Shown piece after piece: positions 32,463 to 44,521 of a DNA stretch of 64,000 bases. Each line of letters starts with the position of its first letter. Position 1 is the first letter of the stretch. A program made the translations under genes and the position numbers. Location: contig CM036201.1 in NCBI GenBank assembly GCA_020631735.1, forward strand, positions 78,282,502 through 78,346,501, written 5' to 3'. The stretch is from Saccharum officinarum (Eukaryota; Streptophyta; Magnoliopsida; Poales; Poaceae). The notes beneath the pieces are model-generated. The model ran no database searches and was not told the origin of the DNA. It saw only the letters and a program-made list of their open reading frames with translations.

Positions 32463-32704
32463 GGCCCTTGTTTAGATTGAAGATTTTTTCAACCTGATGA
32501 ATAGTACCACTTTCGTCTTATTTAATAAATATTGTCCAATCGTAGACCAACTAGGCTCAAAAGATTCATCTCATGATTTTGAACTAAACTGTGTAATTAG
32601 ATATTTTTTTACCTACATTTAGTACTCCATGTAAGTGGCTAAAAATTGATGTGATGAGAGAGAGTGAAAAAACTTGGAATTTTGAGGTGATCTAAACATG
32701 GGCC
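32463..32704. mobile_element. MITE with GGCCCTTGTTTAG ends, inverted relative
   Basis: Ends GGCCCTTGTTTAGATT and TGATCTAAACATGGGCC. The inner AAAGATTCATCTC and TTTTTTTACCTACATTTAGT are reverse-strand versions of the core seen at 32701-32943. Its right GGCC is the left GGCC of the next element. Confidence 0.7.
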
Positions 32705-32943
32705 TGGTTTAGATGACTAAAAAGTGCTAAATATTTTTGGACAGTAACTGTCACATCGAATCTTTGAACGCATGTATAGAGTATTACATGTAGGTAAAAA
32801 AATAACTAATTGCACAGTTTGTCTGTAAATGTCGAGACGAATCTTTTGAGCCTAGTTAGTCCATGGTTAGATAAATTTTGCCAAATAACAACGAAAAATG
32901 TAACAGAAATTTTCCCCAAAAATTTTTACAACTAAACAGGGCC
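32701..32943. mobile_element. MITE with GGCCTGGTTTAG / CTAAACAGGGCC ends
   Basis: Shares the core of 25576-25817. It abuts the previous MITE head to tail in opposite orientation, sharing four bases at the junction. Confidence 0.75.
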
Positions 32944-33080
32944 AAAGCACTGTGACGTGTCGTGGTCGCAACATTGCCAAGCGTGCAATGGGCGCCTGCT
33001 GGATGCCGCTCCTCGCGCGTCAGGCCGATGATCCCACCGCTGAGCGGCACAGAAGCGTCGGTCGGTGTCTTGGTGATAAG
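32944..33080 (+). repeat. Decayed copy of the protease first-exon region
   Basis: GCAACATTGCCAAGCG, TGCAATGGGCGCC and GATCCCACCGCTGAGCGGC match 26213-26380, with deletions. It ends in GTGATAAG, the target of the next MITE. Confidence 0.5.
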
Positions 33081-33356
33081 TAGGGATGAAAACGGATCGG
33101 ATACGGACGGATATCACTGATATTGTATTTGTTTTCATATTTATGTCCGGATTCGGATTCGAATACGGATAGTATAAAAAATGCCGGATAGGATACGATT
33201 GGATATCGACATCATAAATATGTGATTTAAATATTCGGATACGAATACGGTATCGGATGTTAAATATCTGGACTCGGATACGGACAGATTAAAACCCCTC
33301 TAAACGGATTCGGTCTCGAATGCGGTCGGAAAATATCCGTACCGTTTTCATCCCTA
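33081..33356. mobile_element. hAT-type MITE, copy 2, TSD GTGATAAG
   Basis: 276 bp with TAGGGATGAAAACGG and CCGTTTTCATCCCTA as perfect 15-bp inverted ends. GTGATAAG is at 33073-33080 and 33357-33364. Same length as, and clearly similar to, the copy at 32131. Confidence 0.95.
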
Positions 33357-33678
33357 GTGATAAGGAAGGTGCGACAAAAACGACACTTGGGCTCTGTTCG
33401 GCATCCTCCTCCTTTTCTTCTCCTCAGGTCCATGGGCCACGAACACCCTGGCCCGATAACGGCCCGTATGAGTTTCTTTGCATCCCAATCGCCGCAGCCC
33501 ACCTATTTGGCTATATTCCGTGCCGTTCTCCAAGACCAGTATTTTTATATAGTATATTATATCCTCATATTTGTATGTAATCTATAAATCCTGTTTAGTT
33601 TTGTACCGTACCGCCGCGGGAGAAGGGTTGTAACCCGTAGGAGGTAATAAAAGTAGCCTAGGACAAACAATGTAACTC

Positions 33679-33882
33679 ATACCTTTCTCGGCCTTTTGAC
33701 TAATATCAAGTATAGTATCTGTTCTTATCAGTTTAATATCTGATATTGTGAGGCACTGCTTCACAATGACATAATGAACTTATTTCTTGTGGCGGAGGAA
33801 TCGTAATAGTGGCCTACCACTAAGGATTCCTTGGGTGTCGCTCAAGCGTTGCACTATAGCTTGGGCATGGCGCACCCTAACC
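33679..33882 (+). ncRNA. U2 snRNA-like locus C (divergent, probably pseudogene)
   Basis: Starts ATACCTTTCTCGGCCTTTTG, then ACTAATATCAAGTATAGTATC. The branch-recognition hexamer is ATAGTA as in locus A. It keeps TTCTTATCAGTTTAATATCT and the hairpin TTGTGAGGCACTGCTTCACA. The Sm region is ATTTCTTG, interrupted by C. It ends GGCGCACCCTAACC. The upstream block TTGTAACCCGTAGGAGGTAA is shared with A and B. Confidence 0.74.
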
Positions 33883-34566
33883 AAATCAATTTTTAACATT
33901 TTTGTATTTTGTATTTGTATATTTGTATTTAAGTAACTACAACGATAGTAGATAGTTATATATTGTGTGTATACATGTCTATAAAATTGATTTTTGATTA
34001 TACATATACCTTACTATATATAAATATATAAAGAAAAAAATATATGAGCCTTCAGATATGCCTTTAAACAAACGGCAATGCACACATTTTATAAAATTTA
34101 TATCTTTAGTCAGCAACTAGTCTACTCATACAAAGAAACTATAGTACAATGACAGTTATGTTCAATTTATACATTTTTAAGTGAATCAAATTTTGTTGTT
34201 ATAAATTTTGGTATCTTTAGTCAACAACTAGTCTACTCATACCAAGACATATCTGTTGTGTGTTTCCAAAAAAAAAGAGAGAGAGACATGTCTGTTGTGT
34301 GATTGTGTCAGTGTGACCAGAGAGATTACTTTGGTATTTCACTTAATGCCGACACACACAAAGTTAGGTTTGTCAAACGACGTGATGTGTCCATAAGTCC
34401 ATATCCCATGGCCATATATATGCACTTGTGAGGCTGGCAATTCTGCAGGGAGATACAAATCCCTTCTAGACTCGTGATAATACACACATATAGATATATA
34501 GGTAATGACCTTTTTTTCATAACAATATAGGCGATGCTGAACAAGATTCATGGCTAGACATGTGCT
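33883..34566. other. AT-rich flank of U2-like locus C, no gene
   Basis: Non-coding; 34250-34563 duplicates 28510-28830. It ends at the left border of copia element 5. Confidence 0.6.
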
Positions 34567-34931
34567 TGTTGACCTTTAGGATCTAATGGAGTAGATCAAT
34601 GGGGTTTCAACTTTAGCATTTGGGAATAATCAGGTCCTATTACAAGTAGAGATCTAAGAAGTAGAGAGAGAGGGGAGGAGTGAGAGGCGTGTGCAAACCA
34701 TCCGAAGGAAGAGTAGTGGCGTTGGAGCTGGAGCTAGTGCCGGCCATCTCGTTCGTCGGTGAAGCTCTGCTCACGGGCAGCGATGGTCGGGGAAGAGGAA
34801 GCCGATGCAGTGAAGTTCAGTGGTGGCGAGGAGGCGGTGAAGGAGTGGCGGCGTGGTCCGGTGGTGCTTCCCGCCGCTGGCTGCGCCCCTCACTAAGAGA
34901 TCGGGTTTAGGGTTTGTCGGTGGGAGGAAAA
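34567..34931 (-). repeat. 3' LTR of copia element 5, distal part
   Basis: From the LTR end TGTTGACC to the gypsy TSD GAAAA. Its continuation is 58272-58436. The frame at 34680-34910 is GC-rich LTR sequence, not a gene. Confidence 0.75.
34927..34931. repeat. Target site duplication GAAAA of the gypsy array, left copy
   Basis: GAAAA precedes TGTAACAGAACC here and follows the last LTR (ending GTGTTACA) at 58267-58271. Confidence 0.88.
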
Positions 34932-37900
34932 TGTAACAGAACCGACCAAATTATAAGAGCACAAGTACAAAAACAAGCACCGAAGCGCTCAAATTTTCGA
35001 ACTTGAGCCCATATAATCCCGGTAGTCAATCGAAATCACGAAGGATTTCAAACCAAACTGCTTACAACCAGGATCGCATCATTCAACATACAACATCATA
35101 CGTTACATTTCACAAATAGTGCTGAAATAAGTTTACACAAACGGAGTAGCAATTATTACAAACCAAGTTTGAAAGTAGCGGAAGCATAACACACACTAGT
35201 TAATTAAATACTGCCAGTCTGGATGATCAACAACCCGCAAAAGCATGAGGAAAGTACATAAAGACGATCACGCCCTTGTGATCTAGTCATCATCACCCGC
35301 AGGGTGGAGACACGTCTTGCAGAAGCCCTGATAAAGCATGTCATCTGCAACAGGAGGGAATAAACCCTGAGTACTGGAATGTACTCAGCTAGACTTACCC
35401 GTCGAAAACCAGAAACAAAGTGACACCAAGGATTATGCAAGGCTTACACAAGAGGCTAGCTGACATAACATTTTGCATAAAGGCATAAGTAATTGAAACT
35501 CTTATAATCTGTACTAGCAGTTATTTTTAGCATTTACCTGTCATCTATCTTAGCACCTGTACTAAACATGCACTTGATTATAATCAAACAACATTATTAT
35601 TATATCCATAGCAGGTATATCATTATGGCAACATTGTATCATTCCCTTAACCACCAGTTCATTTAATGAGTTCTACGTTGCCGCTGCTCAAGTCAAGTGC
35701 TCACTAACCGGGAGCGACGGCGATTCGAATCGAATTCCTATCCAGCTGGAGGGGTATTTCTAACACTCACCGCGCAGGCCCCTGCCAGGGTCGCACAAGC
35801 CACCGTTTCATATGATTCAGGAATCGCGGGTCCGAATAATGTCGCGACCCTAAGGGCGACACTCTGCCAGGTGATAGGGACTCTAACCCCCCCTTGGTCT
35901 CACGCCAATGTCCCCAAGCACATCCTTTCTCTCCTCCAAGAAGCAACCTACCATTCGATTCCCGGCCTGAACCACATTACTCGGCTTCGCGGTCGGAACG
36001 ACTTATCCGGCCAACTAAGTGTTAGACTGCGTTCAACATGACTCAAGGACGTACAGCGAATCGGTCCTTAAACGACTCAGACGGGCATAGCTCCACACCC
36101 AAGACGTGAAGTGTCTTGCGGCTGTACTATCGAACTCCCGTCCGGTCTCGATTTCATTATTAAGCATGGTTCCATCACGATAGCCATAAGCCACTCGCGA
36201 CTCCTTCCTACATCTCGCGGATGACCGGAAATCACCCGACTTCTACCGTACTAAGCAGGGCTAAGCATTGACACGTGCCTACACCTAATATAGGATTCAG
36301 TACGATATCTGGACAAGGACAGGTATAATGCAACAAGTGTTTTCATATAACTCCTACAACTTAATGCAGTAAACAATTAAAAGTACTCAAGATTAATTTA
36401 TAAATCATTAGGTTCAGCATGCACCGGGGCTTGCCTTTCAGAAACGTCGAGGGCCGGTGGTATGGACACTCAGGAAGGTCGTCTGCGGGCACTCCTTCGC
36501 CTGCTGGATCCTCGGGCTCCTGCTGCTCCTGGTCCTCCTCCGGAATCACAGGCTCGAATTCGAGGAGTGTTACCCCCTCCGGTGCACCTATTGCATGAAT
36601 GCACAATAAATATAATGGATGCATAAATGGGTGCAACATGCTCGGAATGAAATGCATTTCAGAATAAAATACTCTATTCAAGTTATTTTACTAGTACGTG
36701 CAAATCTCTTCTCTAGTAGAGAAGTACTCACCTAATCTACTTAACCTAAGATAAAGCTGCTCATCCTCAGTTAAGGCCCTAACACCTAACAATTACAAAG
36801 TAGCATGTCTTAGGATAATACACCATATCAATCAGCAAAACACCACAGAAAGCATTCTGGACAGCAGCTACTTGTTTTTACCACAACTGGAGATTTACAA
36901 TTCCAAAAGATATGATTTAAGACAATCTGGAAAGCCTAAGAAATGTACTACAATTCATTTTCAGACCTCAACTCCAAACTCCTAAGTTTTCCATGTCAAA
37001 CTTCACAAGTTCCAGAATCTGTCCTCTCCAAAACAGAGAGTAGCAGATTTTGAACTGCCACTTTAAACAACAGAAACTCTCAAACTACTAAGCCAAATGC
37101 TTCCAAATTTTTACACCAGCTAGTTCATCAAGTTTACTCCAACTTTGGTATTTACAAGTTTTCCAGCAACCAATTTTATCAAAGCCAAATTTAGAATTAC
37201 TACTAGCTGTCCAGAAAACCTAAATTACCAAGGTTAAATATTTATTGATGTGACCAACATTCTCTAAGACCAAACTAATACTACTACAAGTTCACAAATG
37301 TCACAAAAACACCAGAAAGTAAGGTGTTCCCACCTAGAATATTTATTTAAACCCATTTCTTAATTTACTTAAGTAATTAAGTGAAATTTCAAACATATAT
37401 ATAAACTGCTCCTAAACTTCTACAAAAATTACAGGGGACTCTCTGACCCAAAAAGAGACCACAGTAAAAATTTGAACAAGTTTTATTCACAGAAACTCCC
37501 TACACAAAATTCACAAGCTAATAAGGCTGATTTTTGCATAAATAGGAAACCCTATTGAAAAGTGTCAAACAACAGATTTCATATTTTTATTAGACAGTCT
37601 AGGGTACCAAGACATTCTCCAAAAAGTTATATGAACATTGCACATGTAGAAAAATTACAAAAATTCATTTAAGTATTTCCTAGAATAACAAGATAGCATT
37701 ATAACTTGGAAATTAATTAAGCATTGATGCCCAAATTTTTACCAGAGCTAGGGCTAGCATAGAGTAACCTACCCACCAAATTTCATGATTTATGGAACAC
37801 TACAGCTCAAGTTATAAATTTAACAAATTTGCATGCATTCCAAAACACATTTAAAGGATCTATTAAATTCTTACAGAATTTAAACATCTCATGCTAGATC

Positions 37901-39767
37901 CATATTTTTCTAAAATACTACACATCATGTAGACCCCAACAAAATTTATCTCATGATTTTTGGATCATTAAAACCCTATATTTATATTTTTCCAACTTGT
38001 ACAAAAAATCAGTGACAAAATAATAAAAACTAATTTCATTTCGGGTGAACTGGGCCGGCCCGGCTTGCTAGCGCGGCCCAGCCAGCGCGCGCGGCCTGTG
38101 TCGGCTTCCGCCCACGCGTGCGACTGCCAGGCGGGACCCGTGTGTCAGCGGCACAGGGCAGGGGAGGCGGACGGCGGTGGTCGGAGCTCGCCGCCGGTGG
38201 GTCGGCCGGCGAAACCGAGGGCACCAGCGCGATCTACGTGACGCGGGGAATCGATTGGTGCTAGTGGCACGACCTATGACCTAGCGGAGGTGGCACGTCG
38301 CCGGTGATGGCGGCACGGCAGGGCTCCGGTGCGAGCTGCCGGCGACGGCAACCCATGGCTGGCTCAACCGAACACGGTGTGAGCTACCTGAGGTCGTCAC
38401 GGTGCTAACACCGCAAAGAACAGGGACGGAACGATTCCTAGCTACCCCGGCCACGGCGTCCTCATCTCCGGCGAGGTCATGCCCATGGCGGAGACGGCGA
38501 AAATGGTCACTGTGACCTTACCAAAGCACGAATGGCGCAGCTGGGAGGTGGAGAAGGTAGAGGAGAACACGGCGAAGCTATGGTGAAGACGGAGTTCGCG
38601 TTTTTGCGGTGGTTCGTGAGCTCGCGATGGCGAAGCTTGCTCGGTAGCAATGGCGGGCACTGAGATCGGTCGCTGCTTGCGGTGGAGGCGATGGAAATGA
38701 ATTTCTTGGCTACGAACCATTCGGGTAGGCGCGGGTGAGTGTGCACGTCGTGGCCGGCCTTGCCAGGGCGTCCGCGACGCGTGGCAGCGCGATCAGGCGG
38801 CCGGCGACGGGTGTCACCACGCGTCGGCTGTTTTCTGAATCGAGGACACTGTCGATGTCTGAACGTTTCGTTTCAGAGCTCAAAGGTATCGACTGACAGG
38901 GCAAGTTCAACACCGATTATCTCCCAAACCAGTTCGAATTAGTCGAAAATGATTACACCAATTTTGTAGAGCTACATGAGGTCTACAAGTTTGTCAATTG
39001 GAGTTTGGGCTGGTTCGGCCTAGATTTGAAACTACAAGGCTCCAAAGTGGGTCACCTGAAAACTGAAACTTAGTTTCAGTCACTATGTCGACTGAAACCC
39101 TAACTTCAAGACATTATATCTCCTAAACTATTGAGAACCAGGTGATGGTGATATTGACAATGTTGTAGAGCTATGTGTGGACAACAACTTTGTCAATTGG
39201 CTCAAAGGCTGGTTTGGCCTGGTTTGTGAGTTACAAGTTGCTAAAGTGAGGTACAGTGAAACTGAAAAGTCCAATTTCCAGACTTAGAATTTTTCTAAGT
39301 GTTGATCACCACTCAAGCTGACTTGTGGGCCATTTTTGAGCATGCTCTGGTCATTTTCATGAGATGGCCATATTAGAACTTTTGTTCCTTATGAAATTCT
39401 CTACAACTTTGCTTAAGGTTGCTCCTCCATGCAAGATTTCTAAGCTGGACTTTTTGACTGGTCAAACTAGGGCCTTCTAGGGTCAAATGGTGGTCAAACT
39501 TTTCTTGGAGGGCAATTTTATAATTTTGGTCAACATGAACCTTGTTCCAAATGTTACCCTAAGTATAACTAAGGTGTTGTAGGTCATGATTGGCTACCTT
39601 ACCTTTTTGTTACACCAACTATCAAATACTTCATGAAATAAATCAAACAAACCCTAGAATAATTACATGTGTTGCATCACATAAAATAACAAACATGAAT
39701 GATGCATGCTTATGTTTATGCCATGCAAATGCAATGCAATTAAGGACTAAACACATGAAGTGTTACA
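34932..39767 (-). repeat. Gypsy LTR copy 1 (3' LTR)
   Basis: 4836 bp, TGTAACAGAACCGACC to GAAGTGTTACA. Inverted ends TGTAACA/TGTTACA. No reliable gene: repeated frames inside it (35697-36041, 38036-38224, 38442-38942) are the same in 53435-58266 because the LTRs are copies. 36361-36681 carries the acidic coding-like block. Confidence 0.93.
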
Positions 39768-39780
39768 GCCCTCCCCCCTT
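39768..39780 (-). other. Polypurine tract, gypsy copy 1
   Basis: The minus strand reads AAGGGGGGAGGGC directly before TGTAACAC of the 3' LTR. It also encodes the last residues of pol (KGGGL). Confidence 0.88.
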
Positions 39781-39846
39781 ATAAAAATCTCGTCCCGAGA
39801 TTTGGAAAGCGTACCATTTTTCATAGAATTCCTTATAACCATCCTG

Positions 39847-39981
39847 CAAGTAATCCTCCCGTTCCCACGTAGCATCACTCTCACTTCCCTGATTACTCCA
39901 CATCACTTTGTACCACTTAACTACTTTACTTCTAGTTACTCGTTCCTGAGTATCGATCACTCGGACTGGCTTTTCTTCATA
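39847..39981 (-). other. Chromodomain at the integrase C-terminus
   Basis: About 45 residues: KPVRVIDTQERV, VVKWYKVMWSNQG, SESDATWERE. In cellular chromodomains three aromatic residues cage methyl-lysine. Here the W of VMW is kept, but the position of the third aromatic (after W-K-G) is Gln, as in many plant chromoviral domains that lack a full cage. Known role in the family: steering integration to heterochromatin. Confidence 0.82.
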
Positions 39982-42900
39982 GGTTAGGTCGGATTCCAGC
40001 CTGATATCACCTAAAGGAACTTGTTCCTCAGGAACTCGAAGACACTTTTTAAGCTGAGATACATGGAAAACGTTGAATATGGCTCTCATCTCAGGAGGCA
40101 ACTGGATTTTGTACGCAACAGCTCCACTCTTGCCTATGATCTGGAAAGGACCCACGTATTTTGGTGCAAGTTTCCGTTTAACACCAAAACGTTGGACACT
40201 CTTCATTGGAGAAACTTTCAAATAAACGAAGTCTCCAACTTCAAATTCGAGTGGTTTTCTGCGACGATCAGCATAGCTTTTCTGTCTCGCTTGTGCTGCA
40301 GCCATGTGTTTCTGGATGGTACGGACTTGTTCCTCGGCTTCCTAGACAAAATCAATGCCATAATACCTTCTTTCCCCAGCTTCTACCCAGTTTAGTGGAG
40401 TTCGACACTTTCGACCGTACAAGGCTTCGAATGGGGCCATCTTAATACTCTCTTGATAACTGTTATTGTACGAGAATTCGGCTAAAGGTAACCATTTTTC
40501 CCAAGAACCCTTGGATGAAATGACGCATGCTCGCAACAGATCTTCCAAGATTTGGTTAACTCGTTCTGTCTGACCCGATGTCTGGGGGTGATAAGCAGAG
40601 CTTCTCACTAACTTGGTTCCCAGAAGGTGATGCAAATGCTCCCAAAAGCGAGCAGTGAACTGGGGACCACGGTCAGATATGATAGTACGAGGTATCCCAT
40701 GAAGCCGGACTATCTGATTGAAGTACAACTCAGCATAGTCAGTGGGACGATAGTCCACTCTGACTGGAATGAAGTGAGCTGATTTGGTCAAACGATCCAC
40801 AATTACCCAGATGGAATTATGATTTTTGACAGTAGGAGGAAGGCCGACAATGAAATCCATACTTATCTCTTCCCATTTCCAGCCTGGAATGGAAAGTGGC
40901 TGAAGCAACCCAGCTTTCATGTGCACAGCTTTAACTCTACAGCAGGTGTCACACCTAGCCACATATGCAGCTATTTCTTTCCGCATCTTGGTCCACCAAT
41001 AAAGGGGTTTCAAATCATAATACATCTTATTGCTACCCGGATGGATGGACAACTTGGACGAATGTGCTTCGGACAGGATCTGATCTCTAAGCTCTCGGTC
41101 CTTAGGTACCACTAACCTATCCTTAAACCACAGCACACCTTCGTCATCTAACCTGAAATGCTTAGTCTCTCCTTCATTCATCTTCCGTTTTATGTGAAAG
41201 ATACCCGGATCAGTCTTTTGGAGCTCAATGATTCTATTTCTGAGAGTACCACTGACAGTGATGTTGTACAGGACTGCCGGATGTAGAAGGCGAGATCGAT
41301 GAAAATCAGTTTCAACTAAGGAATGACAATGAGACTTACGGCTTAAAGCATCCGCAACTACATTTGCCTTTCCTGGATGATAGTGCACTTGAAGGTTATA
41401 ATCTTTAATCAACTCGAGCCATCTTCTTTGACGCATATTCAACTCGGGTTGGGTGAAGATGTATTTGAGGCTTTTATGATCGGTGTAGATATTGCAGACA
41501 TTTCCCAGCAGATAATGCCGCCATACTTTCAAAGCATGAACAACTGCAGCCAGTTCTAAGTCATGCGTTGGATAATTCACCTCATGCTTCCGAAGTTGCC
41601 ACGAGGTATATGCAATTACTCGGCCTTCCTGCATCAAAACGCCTCCCAAACCTATGCCTGAGGCATCACAATAAACATCAAATGGTTTCTCGATATTCGG
41701 TTGTGCCAAAACCGGAGCCGAGGTTAGGAGGGTTCGCAGTTGGTGAAAAGGCGCATCACACTCAGGAGTCCAGACAAACCTGGTGTCTTTTTGCAGCAAC
41801 CGAGTCATGGGTTTGGCTATTTTGGAGAAATCCGGGATGAAGCGACGATAATAGCCAGCCAAACCAAGAAAACTTCGGACCTCGTGAACCGAGATAGGAG
41901 CCTTCCAGTTTAGTACTTCCTGTACCTTGGCGGGATCCACCATAATTCCTCCATCGGACAACACATGCCCAAGGAAAGGTACTTCACGAAGCCAGAATTC
42001 GCACTTACTGAACTTTGCATATAGTTGATGTTCACGCAGTCTTGTGAGGACTATACGCAGATGTTCAGCGTGATCCTCCTCATTCACAGAATATACCAAG
42101 ATGTCATCAATAAATACCACCACAAACTTGTCCAATTCAGGCATAAACACCGAATTCATCAAGTACATGAAGTGTGCGGGGGCATTTGTCAAGCCGAAAG
42201 ACATAACAAGATACTCATAAAGACCGTATCTGGTAGAAAAGGCTGTCTTTGGAACATCTTCTGGGCGGATTTTAATTTGATGGTAACCCGATCTTAGATC
42301 GATCTTGGAGAAAACTTTAGCTTTAGACAACTGATCGAACAAGATGTCGATTCGCGGTAGAGGGTACTTATTTTTGACAGTGACTGCATTGAGAGGTCTA
42401 TAATCTACGCACATCCGCAACGACTGATCCTTCTTCTTTACAAAGATAGCAGGACATCCCCACGGCGATGAACTAGGACGAATCAACCCTTTCTTCAAAA
42501 GTTCATTCAATTGCGCCTTAAGTTCAGCGAGTTCATTTGGAGGCATCCTATAGGGTCTCCTAGAGATGGGTGCCGTGCCAGGCAACAACTCAATTTTAAA
42601 CTCCACATCCCGATCCGGAGGGAGCCCCGGCAAATCATCGGGAAAAACGTCCGGAAACTCATTTACTACTGGAATTTCGGCCAACGCCTTTGCTTGCACA
42701 GCATGAATTTCCCCCGACAATTCAACCTTTCTGGGAAGTTGTACAAGAAAACCTTTTTGATCTGTAGGATCTCTGAGCATAACTACCCGAGCGGATGTGT
42801 CAATGAGTACCCCGTTCTGACTCATCCAATTCATGCCCAAGATAACATCTATGTCTAAACCAGGTAAAACCAATAGGGCAAGCGAATAACTTCGCCCTTC

Positions 42901-44320
42901 TATCTCAAACTTAAGGTTCCCCACTACTTTGTTTGTGGAAATATTCCCACTTGCAGCGCTAATACAATAACCCACACCTTCAACAGTATACAACTTGTGT
43001 GCAAATTTAGATGCAAACTTAGGACTGATAAAGGAATGCGAAGCACCTGAATCAAAAAGTACCACTGCGGGGTGTTGGTCAACTAGAAACTTACCAGCGG
43101 TGACCACCTCACCAGATGGAATTTCCTCAATGCTGTTATAATGGGCGTGTCCCTGACGACTACCTTGGTTGACATTTTTCTTCGGGTACGGACAGTTCCT
43201 GGACCAATGGCCTGGCTTGTTACAGTTCCAGCAAGGCATGTTGCTAGGAGGAACACTGGAGCTGCTCTGGCCCGCATTACTCTTTGGCAGAGCCACTGTA
43301 TAAGCCTTACGAAACCCAGTTTTCAGCACCTTTTTCTGTGGCGGACGGAACTTTGTATTCTGAGCAGGAGGGCGAGGGGAAGACCTCGGTGTCGCTGAGG
43401 CCCTTGACTGAGAAGCACTTGCCTCAAGGCCCTTTTACGGCTCTTAGAGGCAGAATAAATAGTATTGTTGTTCTCCTGGGTCAAAGCATCGCTGATGAAA
43501 TCATTGAAAGTAGTACATTTGCTAGTGCCCATTGTTTTCATCAGTTTTGGGCCGAGGCCCCTTTTGAAGCTAGCAATCTTTTTGGCATCGGTATCCACAA
43601 ACTCAGTGGCATACCTTGCCAGGTTGTTGAAGGACTGCAAGTATTCAGTCAGGCTTTTGTTTCCTTGCGACAGCCTCATAAACTCTGTGTGCTTGATTGC
43701 CATAAGACCGGGAGGGATATAATTTCCCGGAATGCCGCCTTAAACTGATCCCAAGCAATCGGGACATTGGCAGGCAGTGTGGAACGATAGTGGCTCCACC
43801 AAATACCCGCGGACCATGCAACTGATGGGCATACTCAGTTTTCAGCTCATCAGTCAGGCGTAGCAGACGAAACTTTTGTTCAATGGTATTCAACCACTCG
43901 TCAGCCTGCAGTGGTTCTTCCGCTTCCTTGAAGAGCGGGGGCTTTGTATCCAGAAAGTCCTTGAAATCGCTGTACTGATTTGGCTCTGGGCCCTGGCGGC
44001 CAGGACGAGCCTCTCGGTTAGCCAGCTGGCGCATAGCATCCGCCAACATGCGCTGCCCTTCGACCACTGTCTGCATCAACTCGGCCGGAGTAGGTGGTGG
44101 CGGAGGGGTGGCTGTTCCTCCTCCTCATTTCCACGACCCCGACGTAGATTGTACGACATCTGCAAAAATGCATAGCCAATGAGCACTGACGATGTGGGAA
44201 ATTTGTAGATGAATTATTGCGAAATGTCAATCTGACTGTATGAATAGATTTCTCATAATAATTAAGGCACAATAATTCATCACAACCGCACAATCCATTC
44301 TAGCGCATCATTTGACGAGA

Positions 44321-44521
44321 TCATACTTGGTAATCCAACAAGATGCTCTTTGATAAAGGCTCACTCACAGGGAGCACAACGGTTACCGGACCGTTTACGT
44401 TGCTATCTACGTGATTTTTGACCTTTTGCACGGTACTTGGATTCGATCTCAAGATTTTTAGTTGACTGTGAAAGGCTACTTCAAACTGACCACAAAGAGA
44501 CTTCTCAATGAAGAGTTCCAT
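44321..44521 (-). CDS. Small frame of 66 codons between the extra ORF and gag, copy 1
   Basis: MELFIEKSLCGQFEVAFHSQ to LSKSILLDYQV. Intact in both internal copies (the other at 51561-51761, with a K to E change). No domain is recognised. It may simply be leader sequence that stayed identical because the copies are young. Confidence 0.2.
   Translation of the reverse strand: MELFIEKSLCGQFEVAFHSQLKILRSNPSTVQKVKNHVDSNVNGPVTVVLPVSEPLSKSILLDYQV

Larger units (their letters stand above)
39763..44159 (-). pseudogene. gag-pol: Gypsy internal copy 1: gag-pol with chromodomain
   Basis: Gag starts at the ATG at 44159 (MSYNLRRGRGNEE). The capsid-type region (FKDFLDTKPPLFKEAEEPLQ, ADEWLNTIEQKFRLLRLT) is broken by several one-base indels between 43330 and 44110. 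From 43329 the frame is clean: CCHC knuckle [14 protein letters not shown]; protease [32 protein letters not shown] and [10 protein letters not shown]; RNase [15 protein letters not shown]; integrase HHCC finger ending CDTCCRV, core [17 protein letters not shown] and [16 protein letters not shown] at 40342 replaces Gln. The last 180 residues end in a chromodomain (about 39847-39981: VRVIDTQE, VVKWYKVMW, SDATWE). The stop codon lies inside the LTR. Confidence 0.92.

Noticed and set aside
35697..36041. Plus-strand frame of 114 codons repeated at 54200-54544
   Set aside because: Both lie in copies of the same LTR, so identity is due to LTR duplication. No domain, and the frame is antisense to the element.
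38036..38942. Several GC-rich frames (Arg/Pro/Ala-rich), repeated at 56538-57442
   Set aside because: LTR sequence with high GC, which gives long frames by chance on both strands.
39590..43748. Many plus-strand frames over gypsy pol
   Set aside because: Shadows of the minus-strand pol reading frame; none has a recognisable motif.
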